A DNA stretch of 64,000 nt, from positions 1,612,001 through 1,676,000 of the forward strand of contig LUGG01000001.1 in the NCBI GenBank assembly GCA_001683735.1, in the 5' to 3' direction. A program made the position numbers and the translations under genes. Shown here piece by piece: positions 23,364-35,054 of this stretch; position 1 is the first letter of the stretch, and each line of letters opens with the position of its first letter. A model generated the notes under the pieces. It was not told the origin of the DNA, did no database searches, and was given only the letters and a program-made list of their open reading frames with translations. The stretch comes from Grifola frondosa (Eukaryota; Basidiomycota; Agaricomycetes; Polyporales; Grifolaceae).

Positions 23364-25833
23364 CTATTTGATTTTTCGCAGTTGCTTGATCACATCGCGC
23401 ATGTCCATCTCCTTCGCGCTAGTGCCCTGTCCAGGTCGCAGGCCGTCCAAAAAGCCAAACGGACTCTTCACTTCTGCACACACCTCCACCGTCGTCGAGT
23501 ATCCCCGGCTGTGTGTCTGGTGACCCTCAGCCTCGGCCTCGCCCGAGGTCCGCTCTGTGGTCTGCGGCCGCCTGCGCGGCCGCGGCGGCTGGGCCTGCGT
23601 CGGGGATGCGCTGGAACTAGTGTCGGAGCTCTGCGTGCGCTTCCGCGAGCCCGTCGCCTCTATGGGCGAGCCCAAACCCGAGCCCGAGGCCGACATCGGG
23701 GAAATAGGGGGCTCAGAGGAGGTAACGGGAGACGTGGGGAGGCGCCTGCTGTGCCCTCGGACGGGAGCACGTCCGCGAGGTCGTGCAGTGCAACACCAAA
23801 GAAGCGCGAGAGCTTCGCGGCGCGCAGCCGGCGCATGCGGAAGTTCGGGTCGGAGGGGGCGGGAGGGGATGCTTCGGGGCAGCAGGAGCAGGTACGAGCG
23901 GATGGGGCCAGGCAAGGACGGTGGAGAATGGGGGCGGGGTGCGCGGGGGGGACGAGGTGCGGTGGGGGTACTTGCTTCGGGCGTGGCTTGGGCTTGAACG
24001 TGAACGCGGTGTTGAGCGGCGAGAGGGAGGTGTGCGAGGTCGCGTCGGAGGGGGTGTGCGAAGTGGTGGATGCGAGCGAGAGCGACTGGATGCTCAGTTT
24101 CGGGGCGATCACGTCGGGGGGTGCGTGGGGGGTAATGGTGGCTCGGGCTCAGGCGCGGGCTCGCATGGGGATTGGGGTTCCTGTACCGAGAGAGACTCTG
24201 ATGGTAGCTCTATTTGGGAGTGGGTTTCCGCGTTTGCATCTACGTTTGTGTCCTTTACCTCTGCCTCCATAGATGAGCGGGATTCCGACATGGAGGTGCT
24301 GTCAGGGTCCTCAGGGTCCGCAAAGACAAAGAGGCGATATAGGCTCCGATGAAGACGTGGTAAGAAAGGAGTCGCGCAGCTGCCGATTGGGGGTGCCTAC
24401 GCCCGCTACAGCTACGGAAAGCGTGCTTGGCGCCAGCGAGACGAACGTCCCGCGCGAATCCCGCTTGCCCTCCGATATGGCGCTCGGTGTTAATGACCGT
24501 GCATCGTCCGCAGGGCTCGCAGGGATATTCGTGATCTGGAAGAGCGCATGTGGCGGCTCATCACCAAACACCTGCCGGCATACGTTTTAAGTCAGCGGTG
24601 CAAGCAAGGTGAATAAGGATAAATGTCGTACCTGTGCCATCTTCCGCGCCCGCCTGACATTCATGCTCCGCTGCCGCTCGCTCATCGGCTCCCTATGCGG
24701 CGCGCCCTCGTCCCAGTCGTCGTCCGCGTTCGCTTCGCGCGGATGCCGCATAGTAGTGCGGTTCTTCTTTAGCGTCACTTTCTGCTTTGCGGTCTCCGTC
24801 AGGAACGACGAGTCCGGGTCTGCTGCGCGCGAAAACTGCGGATGTCGAGACTGAGTCGCCGCCGTGGGTCTCGTGTGGCACCCCGCATGCGGCGCAGCGA
24901 AGAGCTCCGTTTTGGCTCGGCCCCGCGTGCATCAGGTGGGTGCTCACAGAAGGAGGTGGCTAAGGGTGTGGGGATGGTGACGGGAGCGGGGAGCGGGTCG
25001 TAGGTGACACGGCTCGGAGGAGCACGTCGGGGGCAAGGTGTCGCCAAGGTGGCGCACGAGCTTTGCGGCGCGCGTGCGTTGGACATGCTCTGGGTTCTGC
25101 TCCGCGAGGAGGACAGAGGAGGACGTGGAATTGCGCTTGGTGTCGGAAGGCGCGTGCGCTGCGCTTCTGGCAGCCGGGTCGATGTCGGCGTCTGGGCAGG
25201 CAAAGATGATCGGGGAGACGGGGGAGCTCTTTGGAAGGGGAGATGCGGGTGGGATGGTCAGCGAAGGGCTATAGTTGCGAGTGAGCGGGCGCGGTGGATA
25301 TCGGACGGCGGGGCGAGGGACGTAGCGTGGGCGATGGTGGCAGCGCGTTTAAGAGATCGCTTTCGTGTGATGCCTGGGGGAGATTTGGCTGGAGATGAGT
25401 CGGCGGAGGTGGACGCGGAGGTAAGCGAGTCCTCAAGAATGTCTGGAAGGCAGATGTCTGCGGGCTGATCAGAATCGACGTCTACAGACACGGGGACGAG
25501 GAGTTCTCCAAGAATGCGGCTGAGCTTTCTGGTCTTGCGGAGAAATTTCATCTTCTCTGATGGGTCAAGATCATTGGTGGTGGGTGGCACTGGCACAGAA
25601 GACAACTCTGGACTGGGTTCTTGATGAGTAGGAGAGGGAAGGAGCGGACTGAGCGGAGAGGAAAATGTAGAGGAATGAGGAGAAGAGATGGACGTAGGAG
25701 ATCGAGAAAAAAATTCGAAAGCAGGGGATTTCACAGAGGAGTCAAGGTCCTTTGAGGAGCGGGAGTGTTTGGCAGAGGGCGCGAGATTGAGGATAAGAGA
25801 GAAGCTCTTGCGACTGGGTGTACCCGAAACCAT
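23364..25833 (-). CDS. Disordered fungal protein with repeated K-[LM]-x-[RQ]-x-[LF]-G motifs
   Basis: This is a long Ser/Pro-rich protein with no enzyme domain I recognise. The start is ATG at 25833 (MVSGTPSRKSFSLILNLAPS). Four short islands stand out in the disordered background: KTRKLSRILGE (about residue 100), RTRAAKLVRHLGD (near 25040-25080), RRARKMAQ joined over an intron to VFGDEPP (near 24570-24660), and RLRAAKLSRFFGV (near 23800-23840). The C-terminus EMDMRDVIKQLRKIK ends at TGA 23364 and looks conserved. As written the frame changes near 25265, 25030, 24840, 24360 and 23745, mostly in GC-rich or repeat tracts and without good introns. I take these as base-calling indels or missed introns; a pseudogene is the alternative. 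Confidence 0.62.
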
Positions 25834-26935
25834 CTGGCAAGCAGGCAGAGGAGGTGGCCTCGTGTTAGAAAATGAAGTGTGTAGTGATAGGAGAGAGGTA
25901 GAGATAATATTGATGAACAGACGAAATGCAATGCAGATGTCGGACAGAATGATGTGTGTCGGCTATGTAACAGACAAGACACCAGCAAAGAGATAAGAAA
26001 TATATATGTTATCGAGCACAGCTGCACCCGGTGCAGCACAGGCTCGGGTAGAAGGATATCCGCGAAGATGGACGAGCTGGTCAGGAGGAGAAGAAGGCTG
26101 CAGTGAGTCGGCGCTGTTGAGCAAGCCAAACGATGCGAGCAACGGCGAGCAACAATGAGGAATGCTGCAACGCTGCACGCTAGGCTGTATGCGCTCAAGC
26201 AACGCAGAGCAACGCTGAGCCGCAACGCTCAAGCAAACCAGCCATGGCCTTGGCAACATGACATTGCCTTTTTCGGTTCGTCACAGGCAACGACGCGCCA
26301 CCTCGGCATCCCGCGATCGTCACAACCGTCACGCTTCTCAAACGCGTCGAGTCACCTCGAGTCACCGGTCCACGTCACTATTTACCGCCCAGCCACCATC
26401 GTTTGTGCTGGGCTGACACTGATGTCAACTCACTCCAGGTTGCGTTCGCGGCGCGCGGAGGCTTTCCTACATGTGTTTTACAGGTGAGTAACGGTGAGCA
26501 ACCTCTCATACGATATACCGGTGGCAAAGTACCGGAGCAGCTGGCCTCGGATCCACACACAAAGTTCATCTGCCTCTAGTGGCGTATACATCTGCCTTCC
26601 GTGCCTTTCCACTTCTTTACAATTTCTTCTTGATCTGCGCCTTATTTCGATCCTTTCCCATATTCATGTGATGATGCTCTTACGCGTTCTTATTTTTCCT
26701 GAATTCGGGGCAGGCAGCATTGCATTAACCTGTCATTGCGCCATACATCGCCACCACCTTCTCCTCTTCCATTATACTGCTCTTCTAACAATACATACAC
26801 CATAATTACTAAATGAAAAATGCAACTAATCTACGTATGTATGATGCGAGAAATGCGTAAAGAGTGACCAATGTAAAATGCAATCCCGATCCAACAATAT
26901 ACATCTAACAACATCCGTCCCACAGCCTCCCTGTT
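25834..26935. other. Intergenic: upstream region with a cluster of GAGCAACG-like repeats
   Basis: About 1.1 kb between two minus-strand genes: the promoter side of the 25.8 kb gene and the 3' flank of the Arf exchange factor. Between about 26130 and 26235 short units related to GAGCAACG recur several times (for example GCGAGCAACGGCGAGCAAC and CAGAGCAACGCTGAGC). No coding gene was found. Confidence 0.4.
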
Positions 26936-29900
26936 TCAAACGTCCAGCATCATCACAGTCGCTCCAGGCCCGTCATACGGGTTCAGGCTTCCTCGCCTCC
27001 GCGGCGGCGCCGGGTCGCTCTCCAATTCACCCTCGCCCTCCTCCCGCGTCTGTACGGGCTTTCCAAACAGCATTGAGATCCGGAGGTCAGACGGGAGCTT
27101 CACCAACGAAACGCGTTTCGCTGCGCGTGTCTTGTTCCATTCTTCCGCCTGCTCGGCCTGCTCCTCCGACATCTCTGCTGCCGTGTAGAACTTCTCGTGG
27201 CCCCCACCCTCCGAGGTCTCCATTGACCGCTCACGCGCTGGGGAGCTCGCCTGAGGACGCTCCGCCGTCTCCGGGAATGGGAACGATCCCGTCGACGTGA
27301 CAGAGCCACCGCCATCGGTCGGCGAGGCCATCGGCGACTCGAACATGAGCGGCGAGCTCACCACCAGCGCTGAGCTGCGCCGCGCCGGGTCCCAATCCAT
27401 ACTGCCCGACTGCGCAGAGTGGAACGACTCCCCGTTGGACGAGTACCCAGACGTGTTCGCCGAACGCGACGGGATCGACAGCGGGGCCGACACCTGCGCG
27501 GGCTCGGACTCGTCGAGATACAGCGAGAGCGTCATCCGTGGGACCTCCGCGGCGGCGCGCTGGCTCTCCAGCTTCTCCGTCGCCGCACGCAACGCGATCG
27601 TCTTCGTGCGCTGCCAGTCCCGTTCCTCCGCCGCGAGGTCGTTCGCGAGCACATCCCGATAGCACACGAGCTTCTCCAGGTCGAGTCGGATGTGCATGAT
27701 GCGCTTCGCGACGCCCTGCACCGCGAGCTGCATACGGTCTCGCGTCGCGCGCTGGAACGGCGTGAGCACCGCGAGGTTGCGCACGAAGCGCATGTCCGCG
27801 TCGAGCTGTGTCTGCGCGAGCGCGATCTTCGACTCGAGGTCGTGCACCTTCGACTTGATGATTTGTGAGCGCGATGAGAGCCGCGACGCTTCGCTGTTGT
27901 CCGACTTGGGCGACGTCGGCGGGGAAATGAGCGTGGACTCCCAGCTGTACGCGCGTTTCCTGCCGGTCCATGGGCCCGTCTCGTCTAGTGAGCGCCAGCG
28001 GCCGGACGCCAGTTCCGTCTTCACCTGATCAAAGGTCGCCTTGAACAGCAGTGAGGTGTTCTCGAATGGAGGCGTCGGCGCATCATCGGTTGCTGAGTGC
28101 GCGGACGCCTCTTTCACGCTCGAGCACTCCCTCGTCGGTGACATCTCCCCTCGGGACGACATATCCAGGTCTTCCGAAGAGCGCCCGTTCCACGTGCGGA
28201 TCTTCGGAGCCGCGCTTATCTGTGCACTGTGCTGAAGGTCACGCAGATGTGACGCGGCCGCAGCGATGCCGGTCAACTCGATGTCCTTGCCGGACAAACC
28301 CATCCCGCGCATGCGGACGCCAGCAGTCTTAAACGCGCTGGCGTAGTTAATGCGGGATATCCACTCATTCATCTCCTTCTCGTCGGGTGCCTGCACCAGA
28401 TAGTGACGACCATCCGGCATCACGAGACGGAAAGCATGGGATACTACAGCGCTTGTGAGCTGTGTGTACAGTTTCGTACGCAGTGCGGTACGTACCTTGC
28501 TGTAAGAGCTGTCGAAAACGGCGATGGCGTCCCTTACTGAGAGCAGCTCATCCGGCTGCGACATCGACGTGTGCGGGAGAATCACCTGTCCGCTGCTCGG
28601 ATCCATCTGCGCCTGGATGCTCGGCGCCCACGACGAGTCGCGAAAGAACAAGAGCTGCGATCCTGTGAGCAGCACGCTCCACTCGCGCCATTTGCGATTG
28701 ATCGCGCGCCGCCCGCCCTCGAGCGTATCGTCCTTGCGCAGCAACAGCCCGACCTTTGTCACCTTGATCGACCACATGTCTCCACCGGGGGCAGACACGG
28801 CGGGCACCGCGCCAAACGAATTCTGGAACATGGAGCTCGGCGGCCCCGTCACGTTCAGGCCGAACCATGGAGACGTAAGGTAGCGGTTCTCGACAGCGGC
28901 AACTTCAACGACGCGCGCCATTGCGAACGCGCGCAGCAGCTCTTCCTCCACCCATGGTCCGCCCGTTCCTTGATAGAAGAACGGGCTCTGCGGAGGAACG
29001 AACGCGTCTACGTTGACGCGCAGGTCGTCAAGGAGGTTCTGTGGTTGTAATTAATTATGCGAGGACAGTGACTGGCAGATGGACACGCACTTGTGTAATG
29101 AGGTAATAGGGATCGATCCTGTTACTTTTCCCTAACAACGTGGACCCCGTGCCATTGAGACCGCCCGGGGACGACATGTTGAGCGTAGACATTCGCCGCG
29201 AGATGGCTTCTGGAATCAAGCCGCGTTGACCATTGACGTCTACAGGGTCTTCGATGAAGATGAAGGGCGCGAAAACGATGTTATCGTAGAAACACTGGTA
29301 TGATCGTTCAGTGCGCACCCCTATTCAAAATTCGTTGGAAACTTACATCGAGAACCTCTGGGGCTACTCCAGGGAGACGAGTGTTTTTAACATAATCAAG
29401 CTTTGACATTTTCCGTTTATTGGACTTGTTAAATGCGTCCGTATGCAACATTATAAGACTGAAAGCCAAAATATAGGGATGGTCTAATTGCAGATGTCAA
29501 AGTTGCTTTCGAGTGAACTAGGTATTTTGCTCACCATCCGATGTGAATAAGTTAGGATTACACTGAGTATATCTTGCTGCGAAAGCCTCGACGACGCGAT
29601 CAATCTGCTGCGTCTCGCGAGGAAGGCCGACATCCATAAGAAGCTTGCGCACGGCAACATCTAGCGGGTTGCCAGTGAACTCAAAGCGCTCGATATATGC
29701 ACGTAAAGCTCGAGCGTGAAATTCATCTGAACTGTGCCAATGGTATAAGTATACAGAATCCAATGTGGTAGCCATATGGAGATGCATACTTGGCCGCGAG
29801 AACAGTTGCAACCTCTGCTTTGCTTACGGCTTCCATCAGTCTAGTCAAATAGACTTCTGGGGACTCGTCTTCAGTGCGAGGTCTTGGGATCTCGACGGAA

Positions 29901-31432
29901 GGCTTCGATAAGGACGGACGCGATGATCCGAGACTGGACGGAGGCGATCCTATTGCCGACTCGCCTGCGATATTCGGAGCACTAGTTGATGAGGGTGAAT
30001 TTGAGGACGACCCGAAGATGTTGACGGATAGACGATGAAGAAGGGGAGGATTGGTCTGAGCGCGAGGGCGTGACGTCTGCGATGCTAAAGGCGCATGGCT
30101 GGGCTGCGTTTGGGAAGATTCTTTCAGAGCGGCGAGGGACATATGTAGCGGGGAGGAGAAGATTGAAGTATTTGTGGGAGATCAGAGACACCAGAGAAAA
30201 ATCGGGGGCTGGAGGCGGAGTCTGCCGTTTGCGGGCGCTGAGAGCGGCGACAACGGCGGGATGGAAGAGAAGAAGGAAGGCTAGGAGGCATATCCGAGGA
30301 GGCGGAGTCAGCAATATCAATGCTTGGCGGGTATGATCGTGTTCGTTCAGAATGTCGTCTCTGCAGTTCTGGTGATTGAAGTGATGGTCCAGGAGTGGAT
30401 GAAGGGCTCATATTGGTATCCATGTAGAATGGTGAGACAGGTTGAACGAGTGGAGGGAAGGCTGCAGGCTGGAAGGAACGGCGGGAGGTGTGCCGGTACG
30501 AGAATCAAATCTCTTACGGGACCAAAAAGACTCTTGCGAGACAAAGGCTTTGGCGAAGCGGTATCATTTTCTGTCTCTCGTTGCTTGTCCTTCCCCTTGC
30601 CGTCAGAGCTAAAGTGAAGGGGACCAAGGGAGAGTCCTCTCGTCCGTCTGCGTTCCCTATGGCCACCTGTGGGCGATGGCTCTTGTGTAGGAACTGGTGT
30701 ATCCTTCTGAAAGCTCTTTACGCGCCGCACAGAAGGATCAGATGTCCGGAGTTGCGAGGTGGGTGCACCGAAAGCGACTGTATTCACTTCCATTGCAGAC
30801 GACGACGCGACCACAGAATTGGGAGTGACATGGTGGAGACCAAGTCCTAATGCTGCACGAGCGAGTATGACAGTGGGCTGCGAAGACGACTCGGCGAGGG
30901 TGTATGAGCTTCGCGACATAGCAGCAACAGAAGAGTTGCGAGATGAACATGCAGAACCCGCCTCAACTAATGAAGGCCTGCTTTTCTTCCTTGGTATACG
31001 CGCTCCATCTTCTCCATTTGGGTGCAAGGCATTCAATGCAATGGACGAAGACGACCTCTCGTTCTCATCGCTGAAGTCAGGAGTCGGGGGAAGCGCCTTA
31101 TTTCTCAAAAGCACAACGGACCTTTCTGATTGGTCTTCTAAGGAACCAATAGTGCCCAACTCATCAGAGGATAATCCAGCGATGCGCGGAGCGACGGGTG
31201 GGGGATACGCGGGAGAACCGCGACGCTTCCAGAGAGGAAGCGAGAAGAAATGAGTGGTCGTATGCGTTGTTGTGGTGACAACATGGGTAGTTGTGGTAGT
31301 TGTCTCTGTTGCGAATACGGATGGGTCGGGATTGTCCTGCGAATAGGGCGGCGGTGGAGTGTTCAAGGATGGAGGGTTATGGGGACTTCTGGATGGTGAT
31401 CCCTTGTTTCCGAGTCCGAACAATCCGACCAT
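26936..31432 (-). CDS. Sec7-PH Arf guanine nucleotide exchange factor (Syt1/EFA6-like)
   Basis: Sec7 proteins load Arf GTPases with GTP in vesicle traffic. The likely start is ATG at 31432 (MVGLFGLGNKGS). The N-terminal 350-400 residues are disordered, with Thr repeats and Ser/Pro tracts. The Sec7 domain is spread over several exons: ESPEVYLTRLMEAVSKAEVA, SDEFHARALRAYIERFEFTG, KLLMDVGLPRETQQIDRVVE, then LAFSLIMLHTDAFNKSNKR with the motif-2 region, and CFYDNIVFAPFIFIEDPVDV. A PH domain follows (WSIKVTKVGLLLRKDDTLEG to APDEKEMNEWISRINYASAF). A coiled-coil block comes after it (KSKVHDLESKIALAQTQLDA), then a Ser-rich tail ending MMLDV, TGA 26936. The glutamate finger falls in the FTGNPLD region as in the family. 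A frame change near 30130 could not be assigned to a clear intron. Confidence 0.85.
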
Positions 31433-31969
31433 ACCGCGTGTGCGGTACTCTGGAAAGACGAGGACTCGAAAAGCAGTAGGTGGAGTGGTGATATGATGCT
31501 TTGGAGAAGAGCCAGCCTTGCAGTCGAGTATGTGGGAGGATATTCGGGCGTAGTATCTATCCTTCGGCAACTCTCCATGTCACAGTCCGAAAGAGGAAGT
31601 AGAGCCAAACACCACAAATGGGCGCCCTGAGTGACTGTGACTGAATATGTGACAAAGATGTGGCGACGCCGCCACGACTGGAAGCCACTCCGATGTTTGT
31701 GCTTCAATGGTTTCTGGTTCTAAATTTTATCATGCCTTTAAGTTTCTTCCCATCGGTATCTGTTGTCATATCTTCCTTCCTTCCGACCATTGTTTCAGCT
31801 TCTCTTGACTCGGAATCGTATACCTGAGGTGAGCTACCCGGTTATAAGTCATCTCACCGTTGAAATCGCGTTCTTACAGGTTTGTTCAGGACATCTAATT
31901 GTGGGTAGGTGGTATGCTCATAGCGCCTTCAGAGAGTGTCGCGCTCACCTCCCCACCATCAGCTACGAA
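31433..31969. promoter_or_regulatory. Divergent promoter region between the Arf exchange factor and the 32 kb gene
   Basis: 537 bp lie between the two opposed start codons. A possible leader intron acceptor precedes the plus-strand gene. No named regulatory motif was recognised. Confidence 0.35.
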
Positions 31970-32422
31970 ATGTCTCACACTAATTCTCTCGTTACTCTTC
32001 AAGTCACTCAGACCTGGCGTGGCAAGAACTCCGATGGCAGTATCCTGCCTCTTCACTGGGCTATCACCCTCAGGACTGGAGGCAGCGATAACAACCCCAT
32101 CGGTAATCGTTACAACGCAATCGGCAATATCGACACCTTCGCCTACGAGAAGGAGACCAACGCGATAATTAGAAACGACAACTGGCGTGGCTCTTTCGAC
32201 GTTGGCAGCATCTCCGTCGACAGAATTCCCGAGATGGAATCTATCTTGTCGCAACTTCCCATCATTCGACAAGATCCCAACTGGAATTGCCAGAATTGGG
32301 TTTGGTCTGGACTCCGAGAGCTGAGGTGGTTAGGTTTCGCCATACGCCCAAGGCTCACGTTGAAAGTTCTACAGAATGGGTTGTTAGGCCTCTTGGAGGA
32401 TTGGGAAGTTGGAGATATCTAA
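31970..32422 (+). CDS. Small unknown protein with papain-like His...Cys motif order
   Basis: A 150-residue single-exon protein starting at ATG 31970. I recognise it only as a type of small protein common in mushrooms, with no assigned function. Two motifs stand out. LHWAITL has His29 followed by a hydrophobic strand. NWNCQNWVW has Cys107 at the start of a probable helix. The order His before Cys with an N-C-x-x-[WF]-V box is what is seen in circularly permuted papain-fold families such as LRAT and PPPDE. In between lies FDVGSISVDRIPEMESILSQ. There is no signal peptide; the C-terminus is amphipathic (VLQNGLLGLLEDWEVGD). A thiol hydrolase or acyltransferase activity is inference only. Confidence 0.72.
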   Translation: MSHTNSLVTLQVTQTWRGKNSDGSILPLHWAITLRTGGSDNNPIGNRYNAIGNIDTFAYEKETNAIIRNDNWRGSFDVGSISVDRIPEMESILSQLPIIRQDPNWNCQNWVWSGLRELRWLGFAIRPRLTLKVLQNGLLGLLEDWEVGDI

Positions 32423-32816
32423 GCATATCCATATCTTTTGCCTGTGCTGGTGTCGTCTCATTAATTTTTTCGTGATTCTGGCGGCAACCACTACCCAGAT
32501 ATCATATTCGTTGAGCCTACGTTGGGGATGTGGTCGTTGCTAGCTTTAATTCGCTAAGGGTCAGGGTTCGTATTGTCGTAATCCACTCTACCTGTGAATT
32601 TCTGCGCTGTTGTCCTTTTCGTTATCCCTTTTTAATGTGCAATAGAAGACAAGAAGAGCGTGCTTGGATTACAATACTCATTTGCCGGCTCGCCCATATA
32701 TCTTCGGCTTAATATGATGGACATTAATCGTACGTGCTGAAACCCGTATAGAATGATACCAAATCATAGACAGTATATATGAGCAGTGTTGAACGTGAAC
32801 GTTGGATGTTGGACGA
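32423..32816. other. Convergent 3' flank region
   Basis: About 394 bp between the stop codons of two convergent genes, presumably both 3' untranslated regions. No gene or repeat was seen. Confidence 0.5.
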
Positions 32817-34896
32817 TCATGATTTCGTTCGACGCTTCTTTTCCTTCTCGATCGCTTTCTTCTTATGTTCCAGGTTTTGTCGCTACAAGGAACAGTCAGA
32901 AATTCACAACAGAAAAAGTCAGGTTGGATCCTCACCTCCGCAGTCCGCTTCTTCTCTCCGTACTTCATACGCTCGTATAACTTCCGCTGCTTGTTGCTCA
33001 TCATCATCTTGTTCATGTCCTGCTCGCCCGAGCCTTCCGCTGGCACTTCAATCTTCTTCGACTTCGTCTGAGCCTTCTTTGCCTCCTTTTCGAACGTGCC
33101 ATAGTCTACACCTGCAGCTTCTGCTTCCAACTCGGCCGCCCGCAGTGCAGCTGCATCTTCGGCAGCAGCCGCAGCCTTCAGTGCAGATTGAGCCGGACGC
33201 ACCTCCTCCTCCTCGTCGCTGTCTTCCATCTGTTCTTCCTCCTCATTCGCTACATCCTCATCTTCATACATGCCGATATCCTCGGCGGTCAGTCCGGCAG
33301 TCGGGTCGTACGCATCTGCACGGTCACCGAACGGACTAAGGTGCGGTGGGAGCGTCTTGCCCTGGGTATACAAATCCTCCAATAGAATCTTGCCCGCATT
33401 GATGCAATCTACAACCCATTGTGGTTGGACATGCTTGCGCCGCCTACGCCGTTCCCTCTCCTCCTCCGTTTGATCAGGCTTTTCCACGACTGGCCGATCG
33501 ATGATGACATGTGTAATTGATTCATCGCTCTCGTCGAATGGTGACCCGCTACCTGATGATGCAGGCCAGCCTAGCCGGCCGCCAAACGAGCGCACAATGA
33601 ATTCGAATATGGGGCGTGATGTTTCACGAGAAAGCCAAAACGTATATGGGGAGAACAGTTTAGAGGATGAGGACTGAGGAAGGGCAGAGAGTGTCTTGAG
33701 TGTGGGTAGGGAGGCTGCTTCCTCAGGATTTGCCGTAGATGGGTGCGCGACGAATTCCTCTTCTTCCTCATTTGCCATGTTAAACTCCGAAGGAGGCATG
33801 TCGACATCTGGATCCCCAGAAGCAGATGCTGCAATGGTTTTGATTGTCTGCCGAACATCTTTGCTCGATACGCGTTTGCCATCGACTTCGACTTCCTTGG
33901 ATTTCGCCGCAGTAGAAGGCTGCACGTGCTTCACTTCCTGCAGACTAAATGCACCGACGCCGGCGCCGGCTTCGTCCTTCTTTGTATCGAGAGGCGGAGG
34001 GTAGACAAGGCCAGCGTCCGTGTACAGTTTGAAGAAGACAAATCCAAGGAGGGTTTGATAGAGCTCCAAGAATGTCAGCATGACACGGACATCGACATCT
34101 GTGGGTATCTATGATCACCGGTTGGCGAGAAGTCAATGACAAGGACAAGGACAACGCACATTTTGTGTGAATTGGTATGGAACAAGCCAAGTGACTGTCT
34201 GATCGAACACTTCTGCCTGGTAATATACACCTTTGATCGACAGGAAGATTTTGCGGAGGGCATGAGTGTGCATGATGTACAGTTGCCATTCGGCGGCAAG
34301 CCGTGAACAGTTCTCCACCAACGAAGGTGCAATTTTGTCGTTGGAAGGGAGAGAGGCGAACAAGAAAATCATACACAATCCGTCGTCAATATCTCTAACA
34401 GCATCGACGAATGTTGGATATCTGCGAATAGCATGTTACGTTAGATGAGCAGAACGACCCAAATGGTCCCAGACACACCTCTCTTTAATGATATGGTCTA
34501 ACCGATACACAGGCTTGTTCTCCTCCAGGCTTTTAGCACTACTCCATTCTCCTCTTCCAAGCGCACGAGCGAGCTTCTTTGCGAACGCTTTGTGTTCTCG
34601 CAGCTTCTTCAAGACGGGCTCATGAGCAAGGTATGCAATATCCTTAGCATAATAAAAGGATGTAGGGGCAGAAGACCCCTTGTTTGCTCGCTTTCGACTC
34701 CGTGGTTCACGAGGGAAGATACCTTTCTTCAATACATAAGAAATTTTCCTGTGAAAGATGTTTGCAATAACGTACCTTTCAGGATACACAGTCGTCGAAA
34801 GTCCGCAAGAGAACACTGCAATTTTTTCACCGCAGAAGAGCGAGTCACATATGCCTTGGCCGCGCCCGCTTTACCCTTTTGTCTCAGTCGACCCAT
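32817..34896 (-). CDS. NOP7: Pescadillo homolog (Nop7, ribosome biogenesis)
   Basis: Pescadillo works with Erb1 and Ytm1 (PeBoW complex) in the nucleolus for 27S pre-rRNA processing and 60S subunit assembly. The start at 34896 reads [20 protein letters not shown], followed by [75 protein letters not shown] and [20 protein letters not shown]. The BRCT domain is at [20 protein letters not shown] to [15 protein letters not shown] (about 33400-33660). A long acidic and Ala/Glu-rich segment follows, then [20 protein letters not shown]. An intron with acceptor near 32880 leads to the basic end [10 protein letters not shown] and TGA at 32817-32819. The order and length fit the family. Confidence 0.95.
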
Positions 34897-35054
34897 GATG
34901 TGCAAAAAATGAGGAGGATATCAAGAATAGACTCGAGGGATTGTAAATTGAACAGATTGCCGCGTTGACCAATCGGGAAGAGAGACCCAAACTTTTCCAG
35001 CGGCTTGTTTGGACACAACAAACACGTTCCGGAGGCCTCTTGCAGTTGCACAAT
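34897..35054. promoter_or_regulatory. Compact divergent promoter of NOP7 and SmD2
   Basis: Only 158 bp separate the start codons of two core RNA-processing genes on opposite strands. Both promoters and leaders must fit here, so joint regulation of ribosome assembly and splicing genes is possible. No defined motif was recognised. Confidence 0.55.

Noticed and set aside
25258..25833. A separate short gene ending at the first stop of the 25.8 kb frame
   Set aside because: The repeated motif and the disordered composition continue beyond the stop in a shifted frame, so one longer gene with indels fits better.
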